In this document: positions 40,116 through 54,138 of the stretch, piece by piece
Position numbering within the stretch: the first letter of the stretch is position 1
Layout: every line of letters begins with the position of its first letter
Source: Paraescarpia echinospica
Lineage: Eukaryota; Annelida; Polychaeta; Sabellida; Siboglinidae
Direction: 5' to 3'
Length of the DNA stretch: 64,000 nt
Assembly (NCBI GenBank): GCA_020002185.1
Contig: CM034533.1
Location: 45,267,562-45,331,561, forward strand
Program-made: the position numbers and the translations under genes
The notes under the pieces: generated by a model
Seen by the model: the letters and a program-made list of their open reading frames with translations, nothing else
Database searches by the model: none
What the model was told of the DNA's origin: nothing

Positions 40116-40662
40116 TAAGAACCAATCTTTTTTCTTTACGCACTCGCGCACGTGCACACACACATACGTACACGCACGCACGTACACAGCATGCCTCCAC
40201 TGTGCATGGTCTAGTTACAGCTAAACACCTCGGCTAATCAGAACATTTACCACAGGTATCTTGGCGACGGCGTTGACGATTGTATCTGTATTCTTAAGGA
40301 TGTTTATTTGCTCCGACGTTGGTGTGATTTATTGCTTTCACAAGTAAGTCGAGACTGACAGAACGACCGCGTAAAAACGTACCTTTTGGAACCAATCTTT
40401 GAGCTTCACGCAGAGGAAACCGATGAAGTAGCCCGGGCTTTGAACACTGTGTAACCGCGGTGGTGCCCTGTATTATGACGTCAGTGTCTGTGTAGTGGGG
40501 ACAAAACGAGAACCTCATTTATAAATTGCTATGTGATTTAACTAAATCGGCAGATCCACCGTTTTACTTCTTACCTAGCAGCCAGATCCAACAAAATATG
40601 TACTAAATAAGCATCTGAACTGTAAAGTGTTCATGCCAACCCAATGTGTGTAGCGCGCGCGC

Positions 40663-40711
<49 letters not shown>

Positions 40712-41571
40712 GTGTGTGTGGGTGGGTTTGTGTGTGTGTGTGTGTGGGTGCGTTTGTATTTGTGTCTGTGTGTGTTCGTGCGTGCGTGCGTGCGTGCGTG
40801 CTGGAATGTATGTAAACGTGGTTGCTAAGGCAAAGCTTGACGGAGGTCTCGCTCATAATTAGCATTGTGACATCAAACCATGGATCTGTCAATTAAGTCA
40901 ATGGATGTTGGTGCCCCAATTCCATAAATTGCTCATCCTGCAGTGATAACCGCCGTGCAGCCCGCTAACTGGTGACGGCAATGGTGGGTCAGTAACACAA
41001 CGTATACTCCCCGCAGTGAAAACCAACATGAACGTGTTTGTTAAAGCGACCTTTTCTATTCCTTTACCTGGAATCATCCTCTCAAGCCAGGGGTGATAAT
41101 AGTATCTGCAGAAAGCTCGCTGCTTCAGGTGCAAGTTGGCCCATTTGCTGTCTTAATTGTGAGAACCTAGCGCGTGCGCCTAACATCAAAGAACAATTCC
41201 AGGAACTTGCGATTAATATGTCTCCACAATAATTTATTACTTGATTTTTTTGCACAATTTGAACGTTTCGCGGCTCAACGTTCATACTGCGAACGATCTT
41301 TCAAGCACATTAATGCAATTTGGCTGGCAGTATATCTTCAATATAAAATTTATTAGGTATCATTAAGACAATTATATTTTAAAATGAGGAACAGAGAAGA
41401 CCGGTTTAGGTCGAAGCCACCGGAACTTTGCTAATGGAAAACCTCATATATTTTGTTTAATTTAGCTGATTGCTCAGACCGATTTGGCAATTGTTGCATG
41501 AGTTATAGTTTATGGGTATACAGTATATTGGACCTCGCTTATATCGTGGTGTGAATGACCTGAGGAAAGAC
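40116..41571. other. Intergenic stretch with GT microsatellite
   Basis: Holds a (GT)n/GCGT microsatellite (40657-40800). The remaining sequence shows only short frames without domains. Confidence 0.45.
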
Positions 41572-41790
41572 GTTGATATGGAGATTGGGAAATCACAGAA
41601 GATGAAGGATGATCGAGCTGATGAAAGAGGTTGATATGGAGATTGGGAAATCACAGAAGATGAAGGATGAACGAGCTGATGAAAGAGGTTGATATGGAGA
41701 TTGGAAAATCACAGAAGATGAAGGATGAACGAGCTGATGAAAGAGGTTGGAATGGAGATTGGGAAATCACAGAAGACGAAGGATGAACGA
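41572..41790 (+). repeat. 58-bp tandem repeat, nearly four copies, at a LINE 3' end
   Basis: Copies start at 41572, 41630, 41688 and 41746 (GTTGATATGGAGATTGGGAA, then ATCACAGAAGATGAAGGATG, then AACGAGCTGATGAAAGAG). Unit length is not a multiple of three, so the reading frame changes with each copy. The last copy runs directly into LINE coding sequence. Confidence 0.93.
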
Positions 41791-42094
41791 GCTGATGAAA
41801 CAGGCTGGGATGCAATGCAGCTTAACGGGAAGATTGGTGAGAAGCCGGATGAGATGGACAGGCCACTTAGTGAGAATGGATGCCGGCAAACTAGCGAAGA
41901 GAGCAGAGGCGGGAAAACGCGAAGGACGCAGAACTAGAGGAAGACCACAGTCGAGGCGGGAGGAACGCGTGAAGAGGGATATGAGGAGTAGGCTGGAGGA
42001 GGATGGAAAATGGAGAGAGGGAGGGGAGGGGCAAATGATAGAAAACAATGGAGACAAAGAACTGAACGAACGGTACAACAATAATTACGCCTGA
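41747..42094 (+). mobile_element. LINE C-terminal coding fragment
   Basis: The frame encodes RMRWTGHLVRMDAGKLAKRA, GRPQSRREERVKRDMRS and further basic text to a stop at 42094. The RW.GHL.RM...RGRP..R pattern is the conserved tail of many non-LTR reverse transcriptases. The catalytic RT domain is absent, so this is a 5'-truncated copy. The clade is uncertain. Confidence 0.75.
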
Positions 42095-42994
42095 CCATCA
42101 GTACACGAGTACGTGCGTGAACACACATTTACGTAAAACAACGCGTTCTTTATATATAAAGGTAGGACTTGAGCACGCTGTTCTTATCGAAAAACATGCA
42201 GATGTTAGGCAATTTCCATTGGTACTGTGTACCAATGTTTCCTTCCAACTGTGCCCTATGAAACAATTGCGTTTCTTTCAATAGCCCTCGTTCATGAGAC
42301 AAAATGCATGCACGTATATGTAAATCTACATTTATCCGGTATATCTTAATTTGTACGAAGGTGTTCTTAAAGCATGAACAATTACTGTACATGATATCAA
42401 CACTGACTCTTACAGTAAATAATTTTGTGTAATGTTTTATCTGAATCCACGTTGTCTTGAGTGTTTTATTAAAGAGTCCCGATACCACCTACACGACGAA
42501 CTAAATACTCGCCGAACCTTGCTTCTTATCTACGCGCCGATAATTTATGCAAGCTATAGAAACCTGCCGGAAAATCCATCTTCTGTATAGGTTCAGCCGA
42601 CTGTTGACTATTATGCAGATGGCGATACATGATACGGAACGTCATGACACGTATACCTGGCAGTTTGAGTCTTCACACTGCAAGACATCAATAGTTATTA
42701 CGGGTTTTACGCACGGGACACTTTCAACAAAGTCAACGGTGGGTATTGACGGTGAAATAATGAGTTGTTTCACTCGTAGCCTAGATCACAGTACGAGTCA
42801 AGAACAATGAGTCGAGTGTCAAACCTGCTGCGTTCTAATCGGGGTATTACGACAAGTACATGACGCTCGTCATATGATGAATCGCACTGACTTCAAATTG
42901 ATTGTCCTAAGAAAAGGTCCCTTTTCAGACATCATGAAGCTATTTATTGACAATAGTCTGTGACATATTTAGGATCTCAGAAAGTGGGAGCCAT
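42095..42994. other. Intergenic stretch, no recognised gene
   Basis: Only short frames without domains (for example 42547-42810). No splice pair or transposon signature was recognised. Confidence 0.45.
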
Positions 42995-43674
42995 ATGTGG
43001 AGCTAGCTTAATTTTAATGTGGAGCTAGCTTAATTTTAATGTGGAGCTAGCTTAATTTTAATGTGGAGCTAGCTTAATTTTAATGTGGAGCTAGCTTAAT
43101 TTTAATGTGGAGCTAGCTTAATTTTAATGTGGAGCTAGCTTAATTTTAATGTGGAGCTAGCTTAATTTAATGTGGAGCTAGCTTAATTTAATGTGGAGCT
43201 AGCTTAATTTTAATGTGGAGCTAGCTTAATTTTAATGTGGAGCTAGCTTAATTTTAATGTGGAGCTAGCTTAATTTTAATGTGGAGCTAGCTTAATTTTA
43301 ATGTGGAGCTAGCTTAATTTAATGTGGAGCTAGCTTAATTTTAATGTGGAGCTAGCTTAATTTTAATGTGGAGCTAGCTTAATTTTAATGTGGAGCTAGC
43401 TTAATTTTAATGTGGAGCTAGCTTAATTTTAATGTGGAGCTAGCTTAATTTTAATGTGGAGCTAGCTTAATTTTAATGTGGAGCTAGCTTAATTTCAATG
43501 TGGAGCTAGCTTAATTTTAATGTGGAGCTAGCTTAATTTTAATGTGGAGCTAGCTTAATTTTAATGTGGAGCTAGCTTAATTTTAATGTGGAGCTAGCTT
43601 AATTTTAATGTGGAGCTAGCTTAATTTTAATGTGGAGCTAGCTTAATTTTAATGTGGAGCTAGCTTAATTTTAA
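42995..43674 (+). repeat. 22-bp satellite, about 31 near-identical copies
   Basis: Units read ATGTGGAGCTAGCTTAATTT followed by TA. Nearly all copies are identical. The differences are a few 21-bp copies lacking one T (near 43165, 43187 and 43320) and one T-to-C change near 43496. Such homogeneity points to recent expansion. The unit holds the palindrome AGCTAGCT and an AT-rich half. Confidence 0.97.
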
Positions 43675-43840
43675 TTCTTATTTGATGTCCTTGCTAAGAA
43701 ATACTGCTTCATCTGACAGCTCCACATCATATCTCGTCATACCGCATTTTGATGGGAATAAATTGTTCTTTCAGATAGTATATGACGTATCAGTAGAAAT
43801 AAAGTACTTATCCAGTCAATGTAATGTTATGACGTTTGCG

Positions 43841-44906
43841 GTATTGTAAAGACAGGTTTGAGACAGGGATGTATCCTATCACCATTTCTCTTTCTGATGT
43901 TTATTGACTGGACCATGAGAACAGCTACACAAGGAACACAAAATGGCATACAGTGGACTCTATGGGGAAAACTAGATGATCTAGACTTTGCTGATGATGT
44001 GGCTCTTCTTTCACACAACCAAAACCAAATGCAAGAAAAAAACATCATTAACAGAAACAACTGCAGCCACCTTAGGACTAAAAGTGAACAAAGGTAAAAC
44101 CAAGATCATGAGAATCAATGGCAAGGACAACAGCCCAAGTGTACTACACGGAGAAGCCTTAGATGGAGTAAAGTCATTCACGTAGGAAGTGTAGTGGACA
44201 CAAATGGAGGAACAGATAGTGATGCAAGAGCTAGGATAGGAAAAGCAAGGACAGCTTACATTGTACTAAACAAGATATGGAAGTCCAGAGAAATCTCAAT
44301 ATCAACAAACTTACGCATTTTTAACTCAAATGTTAAGCCTGTGCTAATGTATGGATCGGAGACATGGCGTACTACAAAATCCATGCTACACAAGTTCCAG
44401 AGTTTCACAAACAAATATCTAAGGAGAATTCCAAGGATATGGTGGCCAGAAACAATCAGTAAGAAAGAACAATGGGAAAGAACCAATCAAGAATCAATCG
44501 AATACCGAATCAAAAGAAGGAAGTGGAGCTGGATAGGCCACACGCTCTGGAAACCTGCAATTCACATCACAAGACAGGCACTGACATGGAACACGCAGGG
44601 AAGAAGGAAAAGGGAAAGGCCAAGAAACACCAGGTGCAGGGAGGTAGAAGCAGACATGACAAAAACAGAATGGAATTGGAAATGACTGCCCAAAACCGTG
44701 TCCGGTGGAAAAGAGTTGTTGATGGCCTATGCTCCATCAGGAAGTGAAAAGTGTTAAATCAAGTAAGTCTTCGTTGAGCTTATACCTAACACACTTGGTA
44801 TTCCTGATAACAGCACCAAGCCGTAAATCATTTTAAATGGAAGAACACGCGCTTTACATACATATATGACATGACCATTTTATGATTAGGTAAAGTAGCC
44901 AAGCAA
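43841..44906 (+). mobile_element. 5'-truncated LINE with target-site duplication
   Basis: The coding text starts inside the reverse transcriptase (LRQGCILSPFLFL), passes the catalytic box (DLDFADDVALLSH), then loses frame near 44040-44190. It continues with SNVKPVLMYGSETWR, FTNKYLRRIP, KWSWIGHTLW and GRRKRERPRNTR to a stop at 44747. A 25-bp direct repeat (23 of 25 identical) flanks the segment at 43816-43840 and 44907-44931, as expected for target-primed insertion. Two frame breaks make it inactive. The text resembles a large family common in aquatic invertebrates; the exact clade is left open. Confidence 0.88.
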
Positions 44907-44931
44907 TCATTGTAATGTTAAGACGTTTGCG

Positions 44932-45414
44932 AAGCGCCCAATTTCGAAAATTCATCATTTGACGGTAACCTTGTTTAACATTGGATTCACGCTTACTGCA
45001 CCACTTCGCAGCTCTACGACAGGATTATTTGTAAAGGGAGGATGTAGAGCTTTCCAATTATATATATATTTTATATAATATCCGGGTGTGTATATGGGAG
45101 CATTAACCGGCAACCAGCTAAAGAAAATCCTCTGTAGCGAACTGTTACAATTCAAATTGTAACTTTGCTAATAAGTATCACAAAAATATGAATGAGGTAT
45201 CATTTTATTGCTAAATGAATGCTTAACATTTTTTGTTTATAAAATCTATATAACATTCTATAATCATGGAGATATTATTATCTGAACTTCATAAAAAAAC
45301 ATTACCAACAACATTGCATTACTTATGGTGGTCGTATAAAAAAAAGGAAATGTTTACACAGAACAATTTTATTGCTTAAAATGTATACAATTATGATTTT
45401 GCGTGCCGTTGGTC
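44932..45414. other. AT-rich spacer between two LINE fragments
   Basis: No coding signal. TATATATA-rich at 45060-45080. Confidence 0.45.
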
Positions 45415-46056
45415 TCATCTTATGTTTACATTGAAATGGATCTGGTTATGATCACTAGAACCCAAAGGTTCGAGTACTTCAACATTATCAACTAGTGCGT
45501 TTGGACAAGTCAGTACTAAATCTAACACATTCCTACCTCGGGTTGGCTTCAGAACATGTTGAGTCAGAAAGCAGTCACGTATTAGAGAGAGAAACTGTTG
45601 ACCAACAGCGTTGGCATTTCTAATGATTCCCACTTTATACGTGGATAATTAAAATCGCCCATTATAACACATTCCCCTTACTCGTCATCTTTACATCATT
45701 TTGTAGTTTGTCATCTGCCCTATGGTAGGACTACGGTAAACGAGTCCTATTGTTAATGTTGGATTTCTAATCTTACACCAAATTGATTCCTCGGAATCTG
45801 CTTCGTAAGGCATGTTTACTTCATGTACCTGTATAGATTCTTTAACATATAATATTACTCCGCCACCCATTCTCTCTCGCCTGTCCTTTCTAAACATGAC
45901 ATATCCTTTGAGAGCTAATTCAGAGTCTGCTATTTGTTTGCGTCCCCACGATTCTGTTATGCCTATTACATCAGGGTTTTTATCGGCTACCATACTCAAT
46001 AAATCGTTTTTCTTATTGATTATACTACGGGCATTGAAACATACAAATTTGACCAT
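45415..46056 (-). mobile_element. CR1/Jockey-like LINE endonuclease fragment
   Basis: On the minus strand a frame starts MVKFVCFNARSIINKKNDLL and continues with DVIGITESWG, GGGVILYVKE, SIWCKI and GLVYRSP, the N-terminal half of an APE-type endonuclease (NARS, TE.W, YR.P blocks). After a break near 45640-45690 a second frame gives FLTQHVLKPTRGRNVLDLVL and LGSSDHNQIHF, which contains the catalytic SDH motif. The RT that should follow is missing, and the copy is dead. Confidence 0.9.
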
Positions 46057-46952
46057 TTTTTAGTTACTTTTTTATATTTATTTTCATATTCGCGGGTAGC
46101 GGGCGGGTATGGCGGATCATGGGCCCGCTTAGTGGGACGTGATAGGGTATGGATGCATGCGCCATCAAGTGTTCCGGGCCGAATAATCGGCCGAGGCATA
46201 ACGCGGTATGTGTGAATGTGAATTTAAGCATACAAATTTAACCATTTTTTATTTACGTTTCTTTACGTTTCCAGACATTTTCATCCGCCAGGGGCGCTGC
46301 TGATTACGTAACAGAAGCCGAAATCATGCCGTCAATCTCGAGTCCTCAAACATACCCACTGACCCACTGCCACAAGTCGGATAAGGATGTGTGAATGTCA
46401 GCGTTACCATCCCGCATGACATCGCTTGCACGTTTAGTTAAACTACAGGTATCTACATTTTGTTCATTCATGCCGAGTCTTTTGTTTTTGTTTGAGTACA
46501 AGTAAGACAACACTAGTAGGAAATCTTTGCCCAAGATGCGATGCGTCACCTAGTGACTAAGCGGTGCCAAGATTCCGCAAAAAGGCATACTGCGCATGCG
46601 CGCAGGCGAATTTGTTTCGAGCACTTCTACATATGTGATATGTTGGTCCAGTGAATATTGAATATATTACTGCATTACATCTTTCACGAGGTAGCAATAA
46701 ATATAGCATACGCAAGTCGCTCCCGTTCGGACAGTGCCAGTGGCTATACAGTGGAGAATCATCCCTGTGTTAAATTTAATTTCAAGTTGGTTGAACATTG
46801 TAAAAGTTTACTTTTCGGTACCGCCTGCTAGATTGGAGCATAATTACCCTTTTTGATCCGTGTGTACAACGATCATCCCTTAGGGGGGGGGGGACGTGGG
46901 GGATACCTTTAAACAACAATCTTGAAACGACTCTAACTTCTGAGCCGTTCAC
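46057..46952. other. Intergenic stretch, no recognised gene
   Basis: ACATACAAATTTGACC plus ATTTTTTAGTTAC at 46040-46068 is partly repeated at 46229-46256, so ~190 bp may have been duplicated or inserted at the LINE start. No gene was seen. Confidence 0.4.
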
Positions 46953-46960
46953 CCTACACC

Positions 46961-47816
<856 letters not shown>

Positions 47817-47959
47817 CCTACATCAATGTATTATGTGTCTGTGGATTTGAAATTTGGAGCAGCAACTTTTATGTTCGATGCAATTTTTGCGTGTAGGCAG
47901 CCATTTTGAAGTTATTTGCAAAAAACCGTAACATCGTGGAATTTTTACAATAATTGTCT

Positions 47960-48355
47960 TAACTATTTCCACGTGTGGATGGCAAAGTGCCGATTGAGAC
48001 TTCCAAAATATCCCATCTTGATACACTCCAAAAACGTCCAGGTGAACGCCCCCTTAAGGCTTCCTAAAACACACACCGAGGCTCTCAAAAACTTCCAATT
48101 TCTCCTCCTGAGACTCGTCAAAAACCCAACTTTAGGCTCTCCAAAAATCTCCAATTGCACCCCCGAGGCTAAAAAAAAACACCACATTGGCGCTTTCAAA
48201 AAGCCTCCATTTGCATCCCGTTCAGGTTCACAAAAATCCTCCAATTTTACCCTAATTGCACCCCTTCCATAAATATTTGGGGCTAATCCCAACTCTAGCA
48301 CCTCCCAAAAGAATAGGGGGCTTAGCCCCCATATGTCCCCCTGGTTCCGACGCTT
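47960..48355 (-). mobile_element. Dispersed repeat with GGGGGCTAAGCCCCC palindrome, second copy
   Basis: Minus-strand relative of 11185-12050. It has the GGGGGCTAAGCCCCC palindrome (48327-48341), ATTAGCCCCAAATATTT, and a series of ~45-bp motifs like GAGCCT..GGGGTGCAATTGGA..TTTTTGG. Six or seven diverged motif copies are visible. It has no coding capacity. Confidence 0.65.
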
Positions 48356-49370
48356 TACCTCAATGTTGCTGTTCGGAGCAGAATCAAGATTCTTTGTGTG
48401 ATTATGGTATATAACTGATGCATGGTAAGTACATTTACTTACCGAACTTACCTATGAACTGTTCACACCATTACAATTGGGTCTTTCACAGGTATTGCAT
48501 GATTAATTTTCCAGCGATATGTTGGGGGTCCTAAAGTTTGAGAAAACATAATTTTAAATTATCTCTAGACATTCGCAAAAATGCTGAGAACGTAGGATAT
48601 CATTTTGTTACACAAAAACGACAGCTTGAATCGACGCTTCAAATTCGAGAAAGTGGCATGCGGCTCAAACGCGGGGTTGAATTAAAGCGGTGCGCTTTGA
48701 GCAGCGGTAACGAAGCGCACATTTGCATATTCGTTTATCCCTCGCAGAGTTATCTAATCGATCTAATCGGTACAATCGTGTCAGCACATAATTATGACAA
48801 CTGAATGCTATCAACACAGAATCGCGGGGTCACACGGTTTTTCTTCCAGTGCGGTGAGAGTATAATAGCAACCACTCCGGTAGACTTCGCTGATTTCCCT
48901 AAGTTGGTGTGCAGTTTACGCGGGCCGCTTGTTTATCCGGTTCTCGCATCCTGAAATGCTACACATCACCATTTCGGTACACCTAACACCTGGCGTGGCT
49001 CGTACAAGAAGACTATTTGATTTCATGTAACCGTGAGAAAGTTGGCACCCATAGGAAGTTGTAATTTTAATATACTGCGGTGTTGTTGTCCCGTGGTATT
49101 GGACATTATATTATAGACAATATTCCCACAGTTCTAATTCAGTGTCAATATTCCAAAGTTGATTGAACGAAACATAGTCATATACTAGTTGACAATACTC
49201 ATGTGATAAATGACGCGTTTTCATTAATTACGATAAGTGTACGTGTTAAAATTAAATACATTTGTCATGAAATTTCCTTCCTCAAACACAGCTGGACATA
49301 CGCGGTAAATTCAACGGACCATTGACCATATCTGGAGAGAATTCTCAGACAGAGTAGTTACAATCAGGAA
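48356..49370. other. Intergenic stretch, no recognised gene
   Basis: The frame 48538-48804 has no ATG start and no domain. Nothing else was recognised. Confidence 0.45.
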
Positions 49371-49460
49371 AGAGAGAAAGAGAGAGAGAGAGAGAGAGGG
49401 GGGGGGACGGACGGACGGACGGACGGACGGACGGACGGTTGGACGGACGGACACACAGAC
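49371..49460. repeat. GA and GACG microsatellites
   Basis: A GA run (49371-49398), a G run, then about ten GGAC units to 49452. Confidence 0.95.
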
Positions 49461-49627
49461 ACAACGGGGACGAGAGTGGAAAGATGCAGAATGCGGGGAT
49501 AGTTGCATGAATGTCTTCAATACAGCGGCACAGACAGAGTGATGTGCCTCTGTCCCCGCAAGGGAAGAAGGAGAAGGTTCTATTATCGTCATCAATACCT
49601 TCATCATGATAATACTAATCATAACTG

Positions 49628-49935
49628 TTGCCACCGCCGCCGCCGCCGCCACTACTATCACCATCACCACCACCACCACTACCACCACTACCACCACCAC
49701 CACCACCACCACCACCACCACCACCACCACCACCACCACCACTACCACCACCACCACCGCCACCATCACCACCACCACCACCACCACTACCACCACCACC
49801 ACCACCACCACCACCACCACCACCACCACCACCACCACCACCACCACCACAACCACCACCACCACTACCACCATCACTACCACCACTACTACCACCATTA
49901 CCACCATAACCTCCACCACCACAGTCATCATTACT
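49628..49935. repeat. CCA trinucleotide microsatellite
   Basis: About 300 bases of (CCA)n with scattered ACT, CAT and CGC interruptions. It reads as poly-His, poly-Thr or poly-Pro on plus and poly-Val on minus. These frames are not genes. Confidence 0.97.
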
Positions 49936-52900
49936 TTCGCGTTACCGCCACTGTCGTCGTCACCGTCGTTGCTGTCATCGTAATTATGATGATCATCATC
50001 ATCATTATCATACTTGTTCGGTTTAATTATGAAATTTATTTCTTCGTAGACGAGGTCTTTCCTGTGCGTATCCTTTCATTGATAAACATAGTGATAAAGA
50101 CTTTCCTTGTGCAGAATCGATACAGCTAAGATTACAAGGCGGGCGTGTGATTTCGCATCGACACGAACATATTGAAGTGACTCTGGCGGCAGTGTTGACT
50201 ACCTCCTCAAATTACACTCATATTCATGTCAACGAAATGAGCCGTTTCGCCATATTTCTAAAGCGCATTGTAATTACAACAGCCACACGCATAATTACGC
50301 AGTGTTATGTAATTTGTACCTATAAAACACGACTTGAGCGTAATTATTATCGTTACGGCGGCATTATTAATAGAAGTCGACAGCGAATGTTCGACTCCCA
50401 CATTTAACCGATGGATATCGGTTCAGCTGGCGGACGTCCACGAGGCTTGGATGTCAAGAGGCACAATGACGCGCAAAGACAAGACACCACCTGTGCGATA
50501 ATAGGTGTCATGCCCACAGACTTCGTCACGCCGTGTAAAAAGAGGCGTGTATAGTGCGAGATGCCTTAGACGTCCGCCATACGAAAGCTGTTGGCAGGAC
50601 GGCCTTTTTTATGGCTAGGTCTTTGTCCTCTTGCATGTCAACCGGTGGCGATAACATCGCCTTGGCGCGAACACGGAATGACGATTCTCTCTCGTGTCTC
50701 TGCGTGTGTATAAAGACATTGTAGACAACAACAGAAGTCAGAAAAAGTCACGATGTCGTGACATTGGGCGTGTCTTCAGGTGGCCGTTTGACGTATGGCC
50801 GAGAGGTTTACAAGAGGAACGGGGATAGAACATGTAACGAAAGGTTTGCAAAAAACATCGTTATGCCTTAGGTCAGCAGTTAGTTTAAGTAGGACCCCCC
50901 TTAAAGATATGTTGACAACAGTAAACAGTAAAATTAGACAGTTCAAACATTTTGGCGAGAAACCACTTCCTAAATATAAAATTTACTAATTGACATGTCC
51001 AGCATGTGACTGAATTCCCCAGCAACATGCCTGTCAAACCATAAAAATATATCCCGAACACACGGAGCGTTTGGGACATTTTGCCGTAAATGATGTTGAA
51101 ATTCTGGCGTCAATGTTTTCTCTTTATGACAAAAATACATGGCAACGTATTTTTAAAGCGACAACCGTATACGGGCATGTGATTGATCCTGCAGATAGCA
51201 TGCCGCCCTAGTAACGTAATTCATATTATTATTATCAAAATTGTTGGAAATGATTAGCATGACGGAGGTCACACGCATCTCTTTGGTTGACACATGGGGA
51301 AACAGCGACATAACTGGACCAGTTATGGACTCAGGTGTTTGTTGCCAGCTTCAGTCCAAACACAAATAAAACATGTATTTATCATTGATGTTATTCCAAC
51401 CGAGCAATACGGTTTTTTAGACATGTAGGCATTGGCGGATCTAGGATTTGACAAACGTGAGTAAGACTGAATTCGGCAGCTCTTCATGAATAGTTTTTTT
51501 CAGGGAGAGCAGCACGAAACATACAAATAACATACAGATGTATCGTGCTGTACCGCATTGTATGAGAGTAATGTTATCTGCAACGAGAACCGTTCCGCTA
51601 CATTCTTATCAGGCCCTTCCTCGTTAAAGCTAAATCATCTGCCGCAGTCACACCACCGAGCATTCACGGCATTCTTAAAAGGCGTAAACGCGTCATAGAC
51701 AAGATCTCAATAAGGGACACGAAAGCACGAACCTACAACGAGCAGTATTATACGGTCTCTAATATGAAGCACATTACTTAATTATACCGTCCTATTACCA
51801 TTTTTTATTCGCGTGTCTGCCGTGCAAACAAACGCTAGATATTAGAACGAACACCATGTGCGCCAACGTTGTTTTTTATGCGAAATAAATACGATATCTT
51901 TTACCATCCATTTAGTAATGAAAGTTGACCTATCACCAATCCTTGTCAGTATGTTGCCGTGATTCCTGCGATAACATTAAACATTCCGAAATACTTAATA
52001 TCAGTGGAAATTTTTTCTGATGATTGATTTATATGTTTAAGTACAGCTGTGTTTAGATATATAAACACCAATGTTTTTTACCAATATCGTGCTGACAATC
52101 AGCGAAGTCAAATAAACGATTATTGTAATAATGACTCTGGTACAAAAAGGGTGTAATTAACAATGTCGTGAACAATTAGTTCTGCTTGGCATACACTGGG
52201 GTACATCGGTGTCGTCCGGGCATTTATATAATAGATGCACACTGTACACAGTGGCAGTTAGCCTCGCAATATTACGAACAAAAATTTTGCACATATGTTC
52301 TGCGCGCATTTGCACTTACAGTAATGCGTGGAATGTGGGAGAAAACGATCGAACTATATAATGGAATACCTGCTGCCAGCGGATGGAAGTCAGTATAGTT
52401 TTCTACACAAACTAGGAAGCAATGTCCCTCGTCTCCTCTAGCTGCAAGCCCTATGAATAACCACTGTTTAAATGCATCGCGAATTGGTAGATGAGAGAAC
52501 TGTTGAAAGAAGAAAGTGGACATACAGTGGGGTGATTAGACATCGCCACCTGGGAGGAGATACCACCACACTACCCCTGACGTTAGCGAGTTAATATATA
52601 GATACATCCTCACTTAAGCAGATGTATCGGGAAGGACTCAATTGGTTAAATATAGTATTCCGATGAATGAATGGTCTTTCCATCAGTAAATTAGTTCGGG
52701 CTATAGGAAAGCCGGTAACAAGAACGCGGCTGGCTGAGTTCATGTATTATTCCAGTTTTATAAATGAGCTGGCAGCCAAGTTGAACGCATGGGTGGTTTT
52801 CACTTCATCGGTACTTCGGTGTGTGAATAACACACATGTAACGTATAAAAGGAACGTGTGATGTACTGGTTATTCAAAAAACAATCTGTTGTCTTCTCGT

Positions 52901-53050
52901 CAACACGTTAAACAGTGTGGCACCATTGTGATCAAGGAGGCGTCAGTGAAGCTAGTAAAACCGTCTGGCTGTGTAAATCAACGCGTTTAGGGTAAAATTC
53001 GTTGTCCTATATATTGTGTCACGCAGCATACGCGAACTGCTCTCGATCGG
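49936..53050. other. Intergenic stretch, no recognised gene
   Basis: Only short frames (for example 50795-50989) without domains or splice partners. ATTGGCGGATCTAGGATTT at 51433-51451 resembles the end of a DNA transposon, but no partner end was found. Confidence 0.4.
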
Positions 53051-53290
53051 TTACAATAGAGTATTTTCATCTATATTGTGTGATATGTTGGTAAACTGTA
53101 GATTCTTAGATGATTGCCCCCATGGTTCCCCCGTTGTACAGGTCCTGTATTGTTGTACAACTATTTCCGTTCTTGTCCTCCACAGCTTCCTGTCTGCAGT
53201 CCCCTCTCTCCAACTTTCATCTTCCCCCGCCTTTCTAAGATATCTCTTTGTACAGACTTCCCATCTCAGATGTGGCATTCACATGGCACA
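53051..53290 (-). mobile_element. LINE 3'-end fragment (C-terminal coding tail)
   Basis: The minus strand reads LRWEVCTKRYLRKAGEDESW, then REGTADRKLWRTRT. This resembles the extreme C-terminus of non-LTR reverse transcriptases (W.D..K.DL...G....W.E.A.DR..WR). A diverged relative lies at 59495-59645 in the same orientation. Confidence 0.55.
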
Positions 53291-53762
53291 TATTTAAGAA
53301 TACTGCGCAACGTACATCTGTATATCAGTTCTGGCGTAAGTCATCCAGCCAAATATAGTTAACTACTAGAACCACTACAAATATCATTGGAATAAACCGC
53401 GATTCAAAAGACAGCGAACATGTATCCACATACCGGAAGTAGACACATCAACTGGCACATCAAATGATGTAGTCCTCACGTGCTGTTAATCAGGTATCGC
53501 GCCGAAGTATTATCCACATTCTTGAAGATAATCTCGATCCGACGAAGAACAACGCGATTCCCTGACACTGTACGCATGTAAGCAGCATTTGGTGGCAGCA
53601 TACTTGGTGTGCGTTATCATTTACATCACTAAATGTCGTATTGCATATCTGATGAACCCATGGACTGTCTCTCATCAGGATGCCGAGCAACGACAAAATA
53701 ATTACACAGATCATAAAAAATAGTTGCGCTGTCGGCACCAATTGCTGTATTTACGTTCCGAG
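53291..53762. other. Spacer between transposon remnants
   Basis: No gene recognised. Confidence 0.4.
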
Positions 53763-54138
53763 TAAAGACCCTATTACAGTGTTCGACGCAACTGCAAACC
53801 GCGACGGCAAATGGCAACATAAAAACCGCTCTATATTGAATTACCGAGACCCTAGTACATTACTCGACGGCAAACCGCTCGACGGCAAACCGTCGAGAAT
53901 AAAAACAGAAGCGATTTATCAGAAAATGCCGCGCGGCAAATTTCTCTTTGACCTATCAGTGTTGTTGCTTTGGTATGACGTCAAAGTGCACACGTCAGAT
54001 TGCACGTGTTCCAATATAGCGATGTAAACACTTTAAAATAAAAGAAAACGAATTCGAATTAGCAGCGCCGTCTGTTGATAACAGTGGTTGATAACCCTGA
54101 ATTAGCACCGCCGCCTGTTGATAGCCCTAACAAAATTC

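Noticed and set aside
49311..50129. Poly-Val, poly-His and poly-Thr frames
   Set aside because: Read-through of the CCA trinucleotide repeat.
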